DNA of 49,151 nucleotides, from positions 1 through 49,151 of the forward strand of contig JAGHVG010000003.1 of assembly GCA_018064405.1 (NCBI GenBank). The letters run 5' to 3'. Positions 1 through 7,632 of the stretch are shown piece after piece. The DNA is from Candidatus Enterousia scatequi. Its GTDB lineage: Bacteria; Pseudomonadota; Alphaproteobacteria; Rs-D84. Under the pieces are notes generated by a model that did not search any database, was not told the DNA's origin, and worked only from the letters and a program-made list of their open reading frames with translations. A program made the position numbers and the translations under genes. Each line of letters opens with the position of its first letter. Positions within the stretch are counted from its first letter, which is position 1.

Positions 1-6
1 CACTTT

Positions 7-70
7 TTTCCCCTGTGTCGCTCGCCATGCTCGCGTATCCTACGCTACGCTTCGGATTCATTGCGAGGGA
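7..70. repeat. Dispersed repeat, copy 1 (inverted relative to copy 2)
   Basis: The reverse complement of this stretch closely matches 10805-10868. They share TCGCAATGAATCCGAAGC, a GGATACGC core and GCGACACAGGGGAAA, with a few substitutions between. It lies outside genes and looks like a non-coding chromosomal repeat rather than an insertion sequence, since no transposase is nearby. Confidence 0.8.
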
Positions 71-149
71 GCAACGCGACCGTGGCAATCCAGTTATAAT
101 AATGTATAAAAACATATTCACTGGATTGCTTCGCTACGCTCGCAATGAC
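59..149. repeat. Nested inverted repeat (REP/MITE-like)
   Basis: The left arm carries TCATTGCGAG and then GCAATCCAG. The right arm carries CTGGATTGC and then CGCAATGA, around a 27-nt AT-rich loop. The stretch can fold into a cruciform or long hairpin. Sequences of the type CATTGCGAG...GCAATCC are common dispersed repeats in many bacterial genomes. No open frame is associated with it. Confidence 0.7.
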
Positions 150-223
150 AAGGGAGAGTAAGAAAGCAATAACGCGCAATGGCAAAGGAAAAATAACACG
201 CAATCAAACACACATTTTTATTG

Positions 224-252
224 TTGCGTTTTTATGCCAAATGTTCTAGATT
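224..252 (+). promoter_or_regulatory. Putative parC promoter
   Basis: TTGCGT and TAGATT are separated by 17 bp. The predicted start of transcription is near 259, about 20 nt ahead of the parC ATG, which leaves room for the GGAAG ribosome binding site. Confidence 0.45.
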
Positions 253-279
253 TCCCTTGATATATAATTGGAAGTCCTG

Positions 280-2517
280 ATGAAAAAAGAAGAAAAAATC
301 GTTGAAAATATCAGTTCGCAACAATTGTCTGATGCAATATCCGAACGTTATTTGTCTTATGCGGTCAGTACGATTGTTTCGCGCGCCCTGCCCGATGTTC
401 GTGATGGTCTGAAACCGGTGCACCGCCGTATTTTGTTTTCTATGCTGCGCCAAAAACTGTCGCCTGCCGCCGCATTTCGTAAATGCGCCACGGTTGTTGG
501 GGATGTGTTGGGGCATTATCACCCACATGGTGATTCATCGGTTTATGATGCAATGGTGCGTCTGGCCCAGGATTTTTCTGTGCGTTATCCACTGATTGAT
601 GGTCAGGGTAATTTTGGTAATATTGATGGCGACCCCCAGGCAGCATACCGTTATACTGAATCAAAGATGACCCAGGCCGCAATGCTGATTATGGAAGGCA
701 TTGACGAAGACAGCGTTGATATGATGCCGAACTTTGACGGCACAACCGTTGAACCAACGGTTATGCCGGGGGCGTTTCCAAACCTGCTCGCAAATGGTGG
801 GATGGGTATTGCGGTTGGTATGGCAACAAATATTCCAACCCATAATGTTTCTGAGGTTTGTGACGCGCTGAATCTGGTGGTGGACAGGCCCGATGCAACA
901 ACCGCCCAGATTATGAAGAAATTGATTGGACCCGATTTTCCAACCGGTGGTGTGTTAATTGATGATTTTGATACGATTGTAAAAAACTATGATACTGGTC
1001 GCGGCGCGTTTCGTATTCGCGCGCGTTGGGATGTTGAAGAATTGGAACGCGGTGCATCCCAGGTGGTGATTACAGAAATCCCATACGGCATTATTAAATC
1101 TAAATTAGTGGAACAAATTGGTGAAATGATAGATGCCAAGAAATTGCCACTGGTTGATGATATTGTTGATGAATCAACGACGGATATTCGTATCGTTATT
1201 ACGCCCAAGAATCGCAATGTCCCAATTGATAAAATGATGGCGCATTTGTTTGCGATGACTGATCTGGAATTCAAATTCAATATGAATTTCAACGTGATTG
1301 ATTCGCGTGGTGCGCCACGCGTAATGCCGATTGGTGATGTGCTGCGCGAATTTATCGCGCACCAGAAAAGCGTTCTGTGTCGTCGCACGAAATGGCGTCT
1401 GGGCAACATTGAACACCGATTGGAAATATTGGGCGGATTGCTGATTGTATATCTGAACCTAGATAGAGTGATAGAGATTATCCGCAACGAAGATGATGCC
1501 AAGGCTGTATTGATGGCGGAATTTAAATTAAGTGATGTTCAGGTTGAATCTATATTGAACACGCGCCTGCGTTCATTACGTAAATTAGAGGAAATGGAAA
1601 TCAAACGCGAAGATGCAGCACTGCGTCAAGAACAGAAAGATTTACAGGCGTTACTCGCCAGCGCGGAAGCCCAAAACAATCAATTAAAGGCGTGGTTTAA
1701 CGATATTAAAAAGACATACGATAAAAAAACCGCACTTGGTCGTCGTCGCACAACATGGGCGACACAAACCGAAGATATCGTTGTAAATCCAGATGATTTC
1801 ATTGAAAAGGAACCGATAACGGTTGTAATGTCAAACATGGGTTGGATACGCGCAGCCAAGGGGCACCTAGATCTGAACAATCTGGATATGAAGTTCAAGG
1901 AAGGTGACGATTTGCAGACCGCGTTTCATGCAATGTCCACTGACAAGATTAATTTGTTTGGCGCGTCTGGGAAAATGTTTACGCTCGCGGCGAACGATTT
2001 GCCATCGGCACGTGGGTTCGGTGAATCGGTACGTATGATGGCGGATATCGGTGCCCAGGAAGATATTGTATCGGTGTTCGTATTGGATACATCGGCAAAG
2101 TATTTAGTGATATCGCGTCATGGAAACGGATTTATCGTTGCGGGTGAAAACTGTATTGCCCAAACAAAATCTGGGAAACAGGTTATGAATGTTGATGATA
2201 AAAAACCTGCGACAATGTGCATACCGGTGACGGGGGATACAATCGCAATATCGGGTTCAAATGATAAATTGCTGATATTCAAAACGGCTGAGATTCCTGA
2301 AATGTCACGTGGCAAGGGTGTGATTTTACAAAAATACAATGCGGAACGCACATACGTTTTGGATGCAATGTTCTTTGATATGGCTGACGGGTTTGGTTGG
2401 ACAACTGGGCGTGGCACAACCAAATTAGACGATATTACGCCATGGGTTGCAAAACGCGCATCCCAGGGTCACACAATTCCGGTTGGATTCCCCCGCAGTG
2501 GAAAGTTTAACAAGTAA
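280..2517 (+). CDS. parC: DNA topoisomerase IV subunit A
   Basis: This is the ATP-independent breaking and rejoining subunit of topoisomerase IV, which works with ParE to decatenate sister chromosomes. The N-terminal SERYLSYAVSTIVSRALPDVRDGLKPVHRRI block is the GyrA/ParC signature. The catalytic Tyr lies in the QAAYRYTES segment (cf. AAxRYTE). The tower and coiled-coil region and a shortened beta-pinwheel C-terminus follow. About 745 aa fits ParC of Alphaproteobacteria; GyrA is usually longer and has a GyrA box (QRRGGKG), which I do not see. The track starts at a TTG (268) that overlaps the ribosome binding site GGAAG. The ATG at 280 (MKKEEKIVEN) sits 5-6 nt after that site and is preferred. 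The gene stands alone and ends in a strong terminator. Confidence 0.93.
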   Translation: MKKEEKIVENISSQQLSDAISERYLSYAVSTIVSRALPDVRDGLKPVHRRILFSMLRQKLSPAAAFRKCATVVGDVLGHYHPHGDSSVYDAMVRLAQDFSVRYPLIDGQGNFGNIDGDPQAAYRYTESKMTQAAMLIMEGIDEDSVDMMPNFDGTTVEPTVMPGAFPNLLANGGMGIAVGMATNIPTHNVSEVCDALNLVVDRPDATTAQIMKKLIGPDFPTGGVLIDDFDTIVKNYDTGRGAFRIRARWDVEELERGASQVVITEIPYGIIKSKLVEQIGEMIDAKKLPLVDDIVDESTTDIRIVITPKNRNVPIDKMMAHLFAMTDLEFKFNMNFNVIDSRGAPRVMPIGDVLREFIAHQKSVLCRRTKWRLGNIEHRLEILGGLLIVYLNLDRVIEIIRNEDDAKAVLMAEFKLSDVQVESILNTRLRSLRKLEEMEIKREDAALRQEQKDLQALLASAEAQNNQLKAWFNDIKKTYDKKTALGRRRTTWATQTEDIVVNPDDFIEKEPITVVMSNMGWIRAAKGHLDLNNLDMKFKEGDDLQTAFHAMSTDKINLFGASGKMFTLAANDLPSARGFGESVRMMADIGAQEDIVSVFVLDTSAKYLVISRHGNGFIVAGENCIAQTKSGKQVMNVDDKKPATMCIPVTGDTIAISGSNDKLLIFKTAEIPEMSRGKGVILQKYNAERTYVLDAMFFDMADGFGWTTGRGTTKLDDITPWVAKRASQGHTIPVGFPRSGKFNK

Positions 2518-2547
2518 AACAAATCGCCCGTGTGGGCGGTTTGTTTT
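2517..2547. terminator. Bidirectional terminator between parC and a membrane protein gene
   Basis: A 13-bp stem (AAACAAATCGCCC / GGGCGGTTTGTTT, one G-T pair) closes on a GTGT loop. T tracts follow on both strands, serving the convergent genes. Confidence 0.85.
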
Positions 2548-2999
2548 TATTTTCTATTACGCTTTTTTGTTTCAGTATCACCAAAACCTAAATCAAATTC
2601 GCCATCCATAATATCCTGAAGAAACTTTTTGAACTTTGGGTGACGTTTGGCATAGTTTTTAACACCTGCGATTGCTGCACCGGTAATATAACGTTCAATA
2701 TCTTCACGTGATACGTTACGTGTAATACTTTCACGAACGTGTCCAACAACATCCATTATTGCACCACGTGCACGATTTAGAAAACGATGTCTGCGCGCGT
2801 TTATAATCGCAGCAACCCACATCCATATCAAAAACGCCAGCACAGGTATTATCACCGCAGCAATAAAATACCGCATCCAATCCTGGCATGCCGCAACACC
2901 CAACAATGGGTTGCACATACGTTCACAATGCAATATTACAACAACGATTATTTCGTATAAGGCAAAAATCGTAAAACCTATCTTGGTACGTAAAAACAT
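2547..2999 (-). CDS. Hypothetical two-pass membrane protein
   Basis: I do not recognise a family. The 150-aa protein has a hydrophobic segment at about residues 5-24 (IGFTIFALYEIIVVVIL) and another at about 44-66 (FIAAVIIPVLAFLIWMWVAAII). Between them is a short loop with three cysteines (CERMCNPLLGVAAC). A basic, soluble C-terminal half follows (NARRHRFLNRAR, KRHPKFKKF) and ends KKRNRK. The start is well supported by GGAGGAAC six bases ahead of the ATG. An extended -10 (TGTTATACT) lies upstream, so the gene probably has its own promoter. It is convergent with parC and unrelated to the nrd operon behind it. The Cys-rich loop would be periplasmic if the basic tail is cytosolic. Confidence 0.7.
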   Translation of the reverse strand: MFLRTKIGFTIFALYEIIVVVILHCERMCNPLLGVAACQDWMRYFIAAVIIPVLAFLIWMWVAAIINARRHRFLNRARGAIMDVVGHVRESITRNVSREDIERYITGAAIAGVKNYAKRHPKFKKFLQDIMDGEFDLGFGDTETKKRNRK

Positions 3000-3068
3000 T
3001 TTGTTCCTCCATTTCTATACATGGACAGTATAACACGGAATATGCCTATATACACCAAGAACAAAAAC

Positions 3069-3770
3069 CTATTCACGCCAAGTGACCGATTCAAACATAG
3101 AATCTATTGTTTTACGCAAATCACAATCTGTAAAAAACTGTGATCGCGCCGCATCAGATGTTTTATTTTCATCAGATTCAAAATGCGGTATATATTTTTG
3201 TATTGCTATTTTATGCACACCACGTGATGCACAATCGTTCGCAATATCCAATAAATCTTGTTTTGTAATAAAATGCGGATCGCATGTGATACGAACCTCT
3301 AAATCCTTGCCGGTTTTTAGCCACACATCCAATGATTTTGACATTAAATCATACGCAGTACCATTACCGACCAATGATTCATACTTGTCACGCGGTGCCT
3401 TGTAATCAAGGCCAATCCAATCAACATAATCAGAAACATCAGCAAGTAAGTTTGGGTAAAAACCGTTCGTATGCAATCCTATTTTAAACCCCAATTCGCG
3501 CACACGTTTTATATAATCAATTGTGGCTGCCCCCTGCATCAATGCTTCGCCCCCAGAAAAAACAACCGCTTCTAATTTGCCGACACGATCGCGCAGCCAA
3601 TTAAATACTTTGTCGGCATCATATTCTCCTTCCCCAGGCGTAATCAAATGTTGATTAGAACAATACGCACAACGAATTGGGCAACCACGCAAAAACAAAA
3701 CACAAGATAACTTACCCGGATAGTCAATCGTTGTAAACGAAACCAATCCACCAATTTGAATGTCTGGCAT
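3069..3770 (-). CDS. nrdG: Anaerobic ribonucleotide reductase activating protein
   Basis: NrdG is a radical SAM enzyme. It uses S-adenosylmethionine and a 4Fe-4S cluster to install the glycyl radical on class III ribonucleotide reductase. The cluster motif CPIRCAYC (CxxxCxxC) is near residue 30, in the usual N-terminal context (GLVSFTTIDYPGKLSCVLFLRGCP). GGEAL, the SAM-contact motif, lies near residue 75. The length of about 233 aa is normal for the longer NrdG type. The track start at 3785 is a TTG inside the preceding gene. The ATG at 3770 (MPDIQIGG) is seven bases after that gene's stop and fits translational coupling. It is the third gene of the nrdD, glycyl-peptide, nrdG operon. Confidence 0.93.
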   Translation of the reverse strand: MPDIQIGGLVSFTTIDYPGKLSCVLFLRGCPIRCAYCSNQHLITPGEGEYDADKVFNWLRDRVGKLEAVVFSGGEALMQGAATIDYIKRVRELGFKIGLHTNGFYPNLLADVSDYVDWIGLDYKAPRDKYESLVGNGTAYDLMSKSLDVWLKTGKDLEVRITCDPHFITKQDLLDIANDCASRGVHKIAIQKYIPHFESDENKTSDAARSQFFTDCDLRKTIDSMFESVTWRE

Positions 3771-3777
3771 AGTAAAT

Positions 3778-3963
3778 TTAAGCAACCTTTTTCAATAAAT
3801 CAGTGTGACGTTGACCAGCGGTTAAACTGTTCGCTTCGGTAAAAGTTTTACGTTCGCAGAATTCAGAATACTTACCGATATTAAAGTTAGATACAGGTCT
3901 GATAAATCCCATTGAACGCGAAAATACTTCACATTTTGTTCTGTTACAATCACAGGTTGCCAT
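3778..3963 (-). CDS. nrdD: Separate glycyl-radical domain of class III ribonucleotide reductase
   Basis: This 61-aa protein matches the extreme C-terminus of class III NrdD. The stretch SRSMGFIRPVSNFNIGKYSEFCERKTF aligns with the family ending RVxGYxRPV..WN.GK..EF..RK. Gly19 would carry the glycyl radical. The N-terminus is cysteine-rich (CDCNRTKC). It is not a frameshift artefact: the large NrdD gene ends at its own TAA, 35 bases separate them, and AAGGAG stands a normal distance ahead of this ATG. The radical glycine would therefore be supplied in trans, in the manner of the autonomous glycyl radical cofactor GrcA for pyruvate formate-lyase. I am sure of the homology and the gene boundary. 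That the peptide docks on the large subunit is inference. Confidence 0.85.
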   Translation of the reverse strand: MATCDCNRTKCEVFSRSMGFIRPVSNFNIGKYSEFCERKTFTEANSLTAGQRHTDLLKKVA

Positions 3964-3998
3964 TTTTACTCTCCTTTTTTCTCTTTGTTTTTATTTTT

Positions 3999-6014
3999 TT
4001 ATTGTTCGTTGTGGTTTGCCGCATTTTCTGCATCACATTTTGGACAGTATTCAAACCGCCCCGCCAAATATCCATGCTTTGGACAAATGGAAAATGTCGG
4101 TGTCAGTGTCATATATGGAATCTTGTAGTTTTCAAATATAGTTCTGACAATTTTTTCTGCAGCTTCACCAGAAGATACAGGTTCACCCATATACAAATGC
4201 AACATTGTGCCACCAGTATACTTACGTTGTAATTCTTCCTGGTGTTCCAATGCAACAAACGGATCATCAGTATAATTTACAGGTAATTGCGTTGAATTTG
4301 TATAGTATGGCGCATCGGGCGTTCCAGCCGTTATAATATCAGGGAAATTTTTAACGTCTGTTTTCGCAAAACGATACGAACATCCTTCGGCTGGGGTTGC
4401 TTCCAAATTATACAGATTTCCTGTTTCTTCCTGGAAATTTGCCAAATGTTCACGGATAAAGTCCATCACATCCAATACCAATTTTTTACCAAATGGGGTT
4501 GCAATATTGTCACGCCCATTTGTAAAATTCAAAACCATTTCGTTTGCACCGTTAACACCAATCGTTGAAAAATGGTGATTCCAGTTTCCTAGATACCGAC
4601 GTGTAAACGGATACAGACCACGTTCCATATTTTTGGATATAATTTTACGTTTGATTTCCAGCGCATCACGACCCAACGTTATCAAACGTTCCAATTCACG
4701 GAACAGACCGTCACGATTGCCTTTGTATAAATATCCCAGACGTGCCAAATTAATTGTAACCACACCAATAGAACCCGTTTTTTCAGCAGATCCGAACAAA
4801 CCACCCCCACGTTTTAACAATTCACGCACATCCAAGCGCAATCTGCAACACATAGAACGCACATCAGTCGGATTCAAATCAGAATTCAAAAAGTTCTGGA
4901 AATTTGGAATTCCATACTTTGCCGCCAAATCAAACAATGGTTTTACATTTGGATGATTCCAAGGAAAATCGTCAGTTATATTATATGTTGGGATTGGAAA
5001 TGTAAATGGACGACCCTGGGCATCACCTTCGGTCATAACCTCTATGAATGCTTTATTAATAGTGTCCATTTCATTTTGCAAATCACCATACGTAAAATCA
5101 ACATGCTTTTTACCAACAAAAGGATGCTGATCACGTAAATCCTTTGGACAGGTCCAATCAAATGTGAAATTAATAAACGGTGTCTGGGTTCCCCAACGGC
5201 ATGGAACCGCACAATTAAACACCAACGTCTGCATAGCGTTTTTAACATCTGCGTAAGACAAATTATCAATACGCACATATGGTGCTAAATATGTATCAAC
5301 CGAAGAAAATGCCTGAGCACCAGCAAATTCATTTTGCAATGTCCCTAAAAAGTTAACCATATGCGAAATGGCAGTTGCCATATGTCTGGCCGGTTCACAT
5401 TGTAAATACCCAGGAACACCGTTAAAACCCTCATACAACAATTCACGCAACGACCAACCCGCACAATAACCCGTTAACCACCCTAAATCATGAACATGAA
5501 TGGCGGCAGATTTATGCGCGTCTGCGATTTCACGTGGGTATAAACTAAGCCAATATTCTGCGGTTACACGTTCACTGGTCCGTAAAATCAAACCACCAAT
5601 AGAATAACCAATATTTGCGTTTTCCTTAACGCGCCAATTTGAACCACCGACATAACCTTCTATGACTTCAACTGCATCAACAGATGCATCACGAATTTCA
5701 CTGCGTTTTTGACGATATATAATATAACTCTCTGCCGTCTTGTATGCGTGGGCATCCATCAGCGATTGAACAACAATGTCTTGAATTTGTTCAACAGTTG
5801 GAACCGTATCCACAAACAAAGCATCCAATTTATTCAAAACGTTCTGCGTAATTTTAACAACCGTTTCAAACGGAATTTCCTGTGTCACAGCAACCGCGCT
5901 GGAAATTGCAGCAAAAATCTTGCTTGCATCAAAGGGCACAACATCCCCAGAACGTTTTTGAACGTTCGCAATGTGACATTTTAATTGTGGTGTCTGTTTT
6001 TCATCCATTGTCAT
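3999..6014 (-). CDS. nrdD: Anaerobic ribonucleoside-triphosphate reductase, catalytic part
   Basis: Class III reductase makes deoxyribonucleotides from NTPs without oxygen. An ATP-cone at about residues 13-100 (VQKRSGDVVPFDASKI) gives allosteric control. The ten-stranded barrel follows, with the Cys-containing segments NCAVPCRWG and SMCCRLRLD. Near the C-terminus is the zinc site CPKHGYLAGRFEYCPKC. The protein then stops (NHNEQ), without the RVxGY glycyl-radical tail that normally follows; that tail is encoded by the next gene. The start is ATG 6014, with AGGA just upstream; ATG 6008 is also possible. It is transcribed from a promoter overlapped by two NrdR boxes. It heads an operon with the glycyl peptide and nrdG. 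Confidence 0.94.
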   Translation of the reverse strand: MTMDEKQTPQLKCHIANVQKRSGDVVPFDASKIFAAISSAVAVTQEIPFETVVKITQNVLNKLDALFVDTVPTVEQIQDIVVQSLMDAHAYKTAESYIIYRQKRSEIRDASVDAVEVIEGYVGGSNWRVKENANIGYSIGGLILRTSERVTAEYWLSLYPREIADAHKSAAIHVHDLGWLTGYCAGWSLRELLYEGFNGVPGYLQCEPARHMATAISHMVNFLGTLQNEFAGAQAFSSVDTYLAPYVRIDNLSYADVKNAMQTLVFNCAVPCRWGTQTPFINFTFDWTCPKDLRDQHPFVGKKHVDFTYGDLQNEMDTINKAFIEVMTEGDAQGRPFTFPIPTYNITDDFPWNHPNVKPLFDLAAKYGIPNFQNFLNSDLNPTDVRSMCCRLRLDVRELLKRGGGLFGSAEKTGSIGVVTINLARLGYLYKGNRDGLFRELERLITLGRDALEIKRKIISKNMERGLYPFTRRYLGNWNHHFSTIGVNGANEMVLNFTNGRDNIATPFGKKLVLDVMDFIREHLANFQEETGNLYNLEATPAEGCSYRFAKTDVKNFPDIITAGTPDAPYYTNSTQLPVNYTDDPFVALEHQEELQRKYTGGTMLHLYMGEPVSSGEAAEKIVRTIFENYKIPYMTLTPTFSICPKHGYLAGRFEYCPKCDAENAANHNEQ

Positions 6015-6036
6015 ACATTCCTATTTTTTGTCAAAA

Positions 6037-6052
6037 ACACAACATATAGTGT
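6037..6052. promoter_or_regulatory. NrdR box 1
   Basis: ACACAACATATAGTGT is a near-perfect match to the palindromic NrdR box (acaCwAtATaTwGtgt). It lies just downstream of the predicted nrdD transcription start. NrdR is the ATP/dATP-sensing repressor of bacterial ribonucleotide reductase genes. Confidence 0.8.
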
Positions 6053-6069
6053 CTTTTTAATTTCTTTGG

Positions 6070-6085
6070 ACACAATATATAGTAT
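6070..6085. promoter_or_regulatory. NrdR box 2, overlapping the nrdD -10
   Basis: ACACAATATATAGTAT matches the NrdR box. It begins 33 bp from box 1, about three helical turns, as in known tandem NrdR sites. It covers the -10 hexamer of the nrdD promoter, so binding should block RNA polymerase. Confidence 0.82.
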
Positions 6086-6103
6086 ACACAAAAACAGAAC
6101 AAC
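6074..6103 (-). promoter_or_regulatory. Putative nrdD operon promoter
   Basis: On the minus strand, TTGTTC, a 17-bp spacer and TATATT are present. The -10 lies inside NrdR box 2. This is the only good sigma-70-like match between the boxes and the poly-A/T tracts upstream. Confidence 0.6.
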
Positions 6104-6374
6104 CCTTAAAAATTATTTTTTTTTAATTTTTTTATTGATTTTTTTTTGTGCCAGATTTCTGTGCTGTTGCCGCATCCGAATCGCAATCAAGTTTGATACT
6201 ATTTTTTATTTTGTATAAAAAAGAGAGTTTTTTAATACCAAAGCGATTCGTAAAAACACAAAATATTGACATTATATTCGCAGCACAAACTATATGTTGA
6301 CAAAATTTGCTACAAACTTGACAAAATAGTTTTTGTATATATATTATATTCTAAACATATGTAGGTATATAAAA
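6104..6374. promoter_or_regulatory. AT-rich intergenic region with stacked -35 elements
   Basis: There is no gene here. Long A/T tracts lie at 6107-6147. CGAATCGC (6177-6184) and GCGATTCG (6243-6250) form an 8-bp inverted repeat. Three TTGACA hexamers face right, at 6266, 6297 and 6318. The last is followed after 18 bp by TATTAT (6342-6347) and is the likely promoter of the 69-aa gene at 6375. Confidence 0.5.
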
Positions 6375-6584
6375 ATGAACGAAATAGAAATGATAGATAA
6401 AAGAATCGCCATGCTGAAACAACAGAGTTTGGTATATCAACAAAAGCTGATGGCTGTTAACGAATCTGGCGAGTCCAAATCACAAATCACAGAACTTGAA
6501 AAAAATATTACATCTATACAGAACACAATCTGTTTATTTATGCGCAAAAAAAACCAACTGATTAGCGCAATGAATATACGCTAA
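6375..6584 (+). CDS. Small coiled-coil protein, unknown function
   Basis: The protein is 69 aa, highly charged, and predicted to be mostly helical with heptad-like hydrophobic spacing (MIDKRIAMLKQQSLVYQQKLM and ITELEKNITSIQNTICLFM). I do not recognise it. The ATG at 6375 (MNEIEMIDKR) is chosen over the track start at 6333, because the upstream 14 codons run through the predicted promoter. The ribosome binding site is weak (TAGG). A good promoter (TTGACA, 18 bp, TATTAT) lies in front. It stands alone ahead of tRNA-Asp. It could be a small structural or regulatory peptide; there is no toxin-antitoxin partner beside it. Confidence 0.55.
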   Translation: MNEIEMIDKRIAMLKQQSLVYQQKLMAVNESGESKSQITELEKNITSIQNTICLFMRKKNQLISAMNIR

Positions 6585-6602
6585 AAAATATGTAAAAAGT
6601 GC

Positions 6603-6629
6603 TTGCATTTAATACACAATCGGTATACT
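6603..6629 (+). promoter_or_regulatory. Putative tRNA-Asp promoter
   Basis: TTGCAT and TATACT are 15 bp apart (slightly short), 17 bases ahead of the tRNA. Confidence 0.4.
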
Positions 6630-6645
6630 ATATGCAGTGCTTTAC

Positions 6646-6723
6646 GGGGTTGTAGCTCAGCTGGTTTAGAGCGTCTGCCTGTCACGCAGAAGGTCGAGGG
6701 TTCGAGCCCCTTCAATCCCGCCA
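6646..6723 (+). tRNA. tRNA-Asp (GTC)
   Basis: A full cloverleaf is present: acceptor GGGGTTG/CAATCCC (one G-U), a D-arm with GCTCAG, anticodon loop CTGTCAC giving GUC, a T-arm with GGTTCGAG, discriminator G, and an encoded CCA. It is followed at once by a terminator. Confidence 0.97.
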
Positions 6724-6730
6724 GGAATTT

Positions 6731-6760
6731 AAAACCGGACTTTTTGCCGGTTTTTTGTTT
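6731..6760 (+). terminator. Terminator after tRNA-Asp
   Basis: An 8-bp stem AAAACCGG/CCGGTTTT is followed by a T-rich tail. Confidence 0.85.
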
Positions 6761-6857
6761 GGTTTGATACCTTGAAAAATAAAAGAAAAAGAACTACACT
6801 TAAAAAAGCGTAAAACAAATAATGATTTTTGAAACATAACAAACAAAAGGTAGATAA

Positions 6858-7592
6858 ATGCACTTAACAACATCACAAAAGATGTACGATAATTTGGCGG
6901 CAGGATATAGAACTTATTCTCAATCTCGGCTATTGTATTTAAATACCGTTGATTCTGTGGTTAAACAATATTTGACATCAAAATCTTCAATTATAGATTT
7001 CGGCTCTGGGGACGGGGTTCGTATTCATAATATTGCCAAAAACATTACAACCAAATTATGTTTGGTTGAAAATTCGGATAATATGCTGGCTAGAATAAAA
7101 GGGTTATATCCACACGCATTGGTATTAAGTCAAAGTTTTTCTGACACAAATTTTTATACAGATAATAAATATGATATTGCAACTTGTTTATGGAATGTGT
7201 TGGGACATTTAGGCAATGAACAACAGATATTAACAGGTCTGAAAAACATAAAAAAGTCTGTCTGCCAAAATGGTATTGTGATTTTGGATGTTAATAATCG
7301 TCATAACATCTCACAGTATAAAAAGAAAGCAGTTAGAAATATTATAAAGGATTTGTTTACATATAAATTTGGAAATGGCGATATAAAATTTAATATTTCA
7401 ATGAACGGTCAAAATATACCATCATACGTTCATATATTTAATAAATATGAAATTGAAAAACTGATTAAAGCAGCTGGGTTTGTTATTAAATCTAAATTTT
7501 ATATAAATTATGCAAATGGTAACATTGAAAAATCACCATTATTCGGTCAACTATGTTACATCTTGACCGTTAAAAAACAAGATATAAGATAA
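6858..7592 (+). CDS. Class I SAM-dependent methyltransferase
   Basis: The 244-aa protein has the Rossmann methyltransferase fold. Motif I is at about residues 45-55 (IIDFGSGDGVRI), an acidic residue after strand 2 (LVENSDNML) would bind the ribose, and the post-motif region reads ATCLWNVLGHL. A later strand is VILDVNNRHN. The substrate cannot be told from sequence; the closest general type is a small-molecule or lipid/quinone-like methyltransferase. The start has AAAGGTAG at good spacing. The base composition is clearly more AT-rich than in housekeeping neighbours (Lys/Asn/Ile codons ending in A/T), a hint of acquisition. It is convergent with the radical SAM gene, which has the same AT-rich style. 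Confidence 0.8.
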   Translation: MHLTTSQKMYDNLAAGYRTYSQSRLLYLNTVDSVVKQYLTSKSSIIDFGSGDGVRIHNIAKNITTKLCLVENSDNMLARIKGLYPHALVLSQSFSDTNFYTDNKYDIATCLWNVLGHLGNEQQILTGLKNIKKSVCQNGIVILDVNNRHNISQYKKKAVRNIIKDLFTYKFGNGDIKFNISMNGQNIPSYVHIFNKYEIEKLIKAAGFVIKSKFYINYANGNIEKSPLFGQLCYILTVKKQDIR

Positions 7593-7603
7593 AACACATT
7601 AAT

Positions 7604-7632
7604 AATACCGCCCATACGGGCGTTTTTTTATT
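7604..7632. terminator. Terminator between methyltransferase and radical SAM genes
   Basis: A CGCCC/GGGCG stem with an ATAC loop is followed by seven T on the plus strand. It overlaps the last codons of the convergent radical SAM gene. Confidence 0.75.

Noticed and set aside
3963-3999. A frameshift or selenocysteine stop between nrdD and the 61-aa tail gene
   Set aside because: The large gene ends in a plain TAA in a non-coding A-rich stretch. 35 bases with a clear AAGGAG ribosome binding site separate it from a proper ATG. No TGA or slippery site bridges them.
6186-6198. FNR-type site (ATCAAGTTTGAT) upstream of nrdD
   Set aside because: The half-sites are in the wrong order and spacing for TTGAT-N4-ATCAA. 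It is only a short palindrome.
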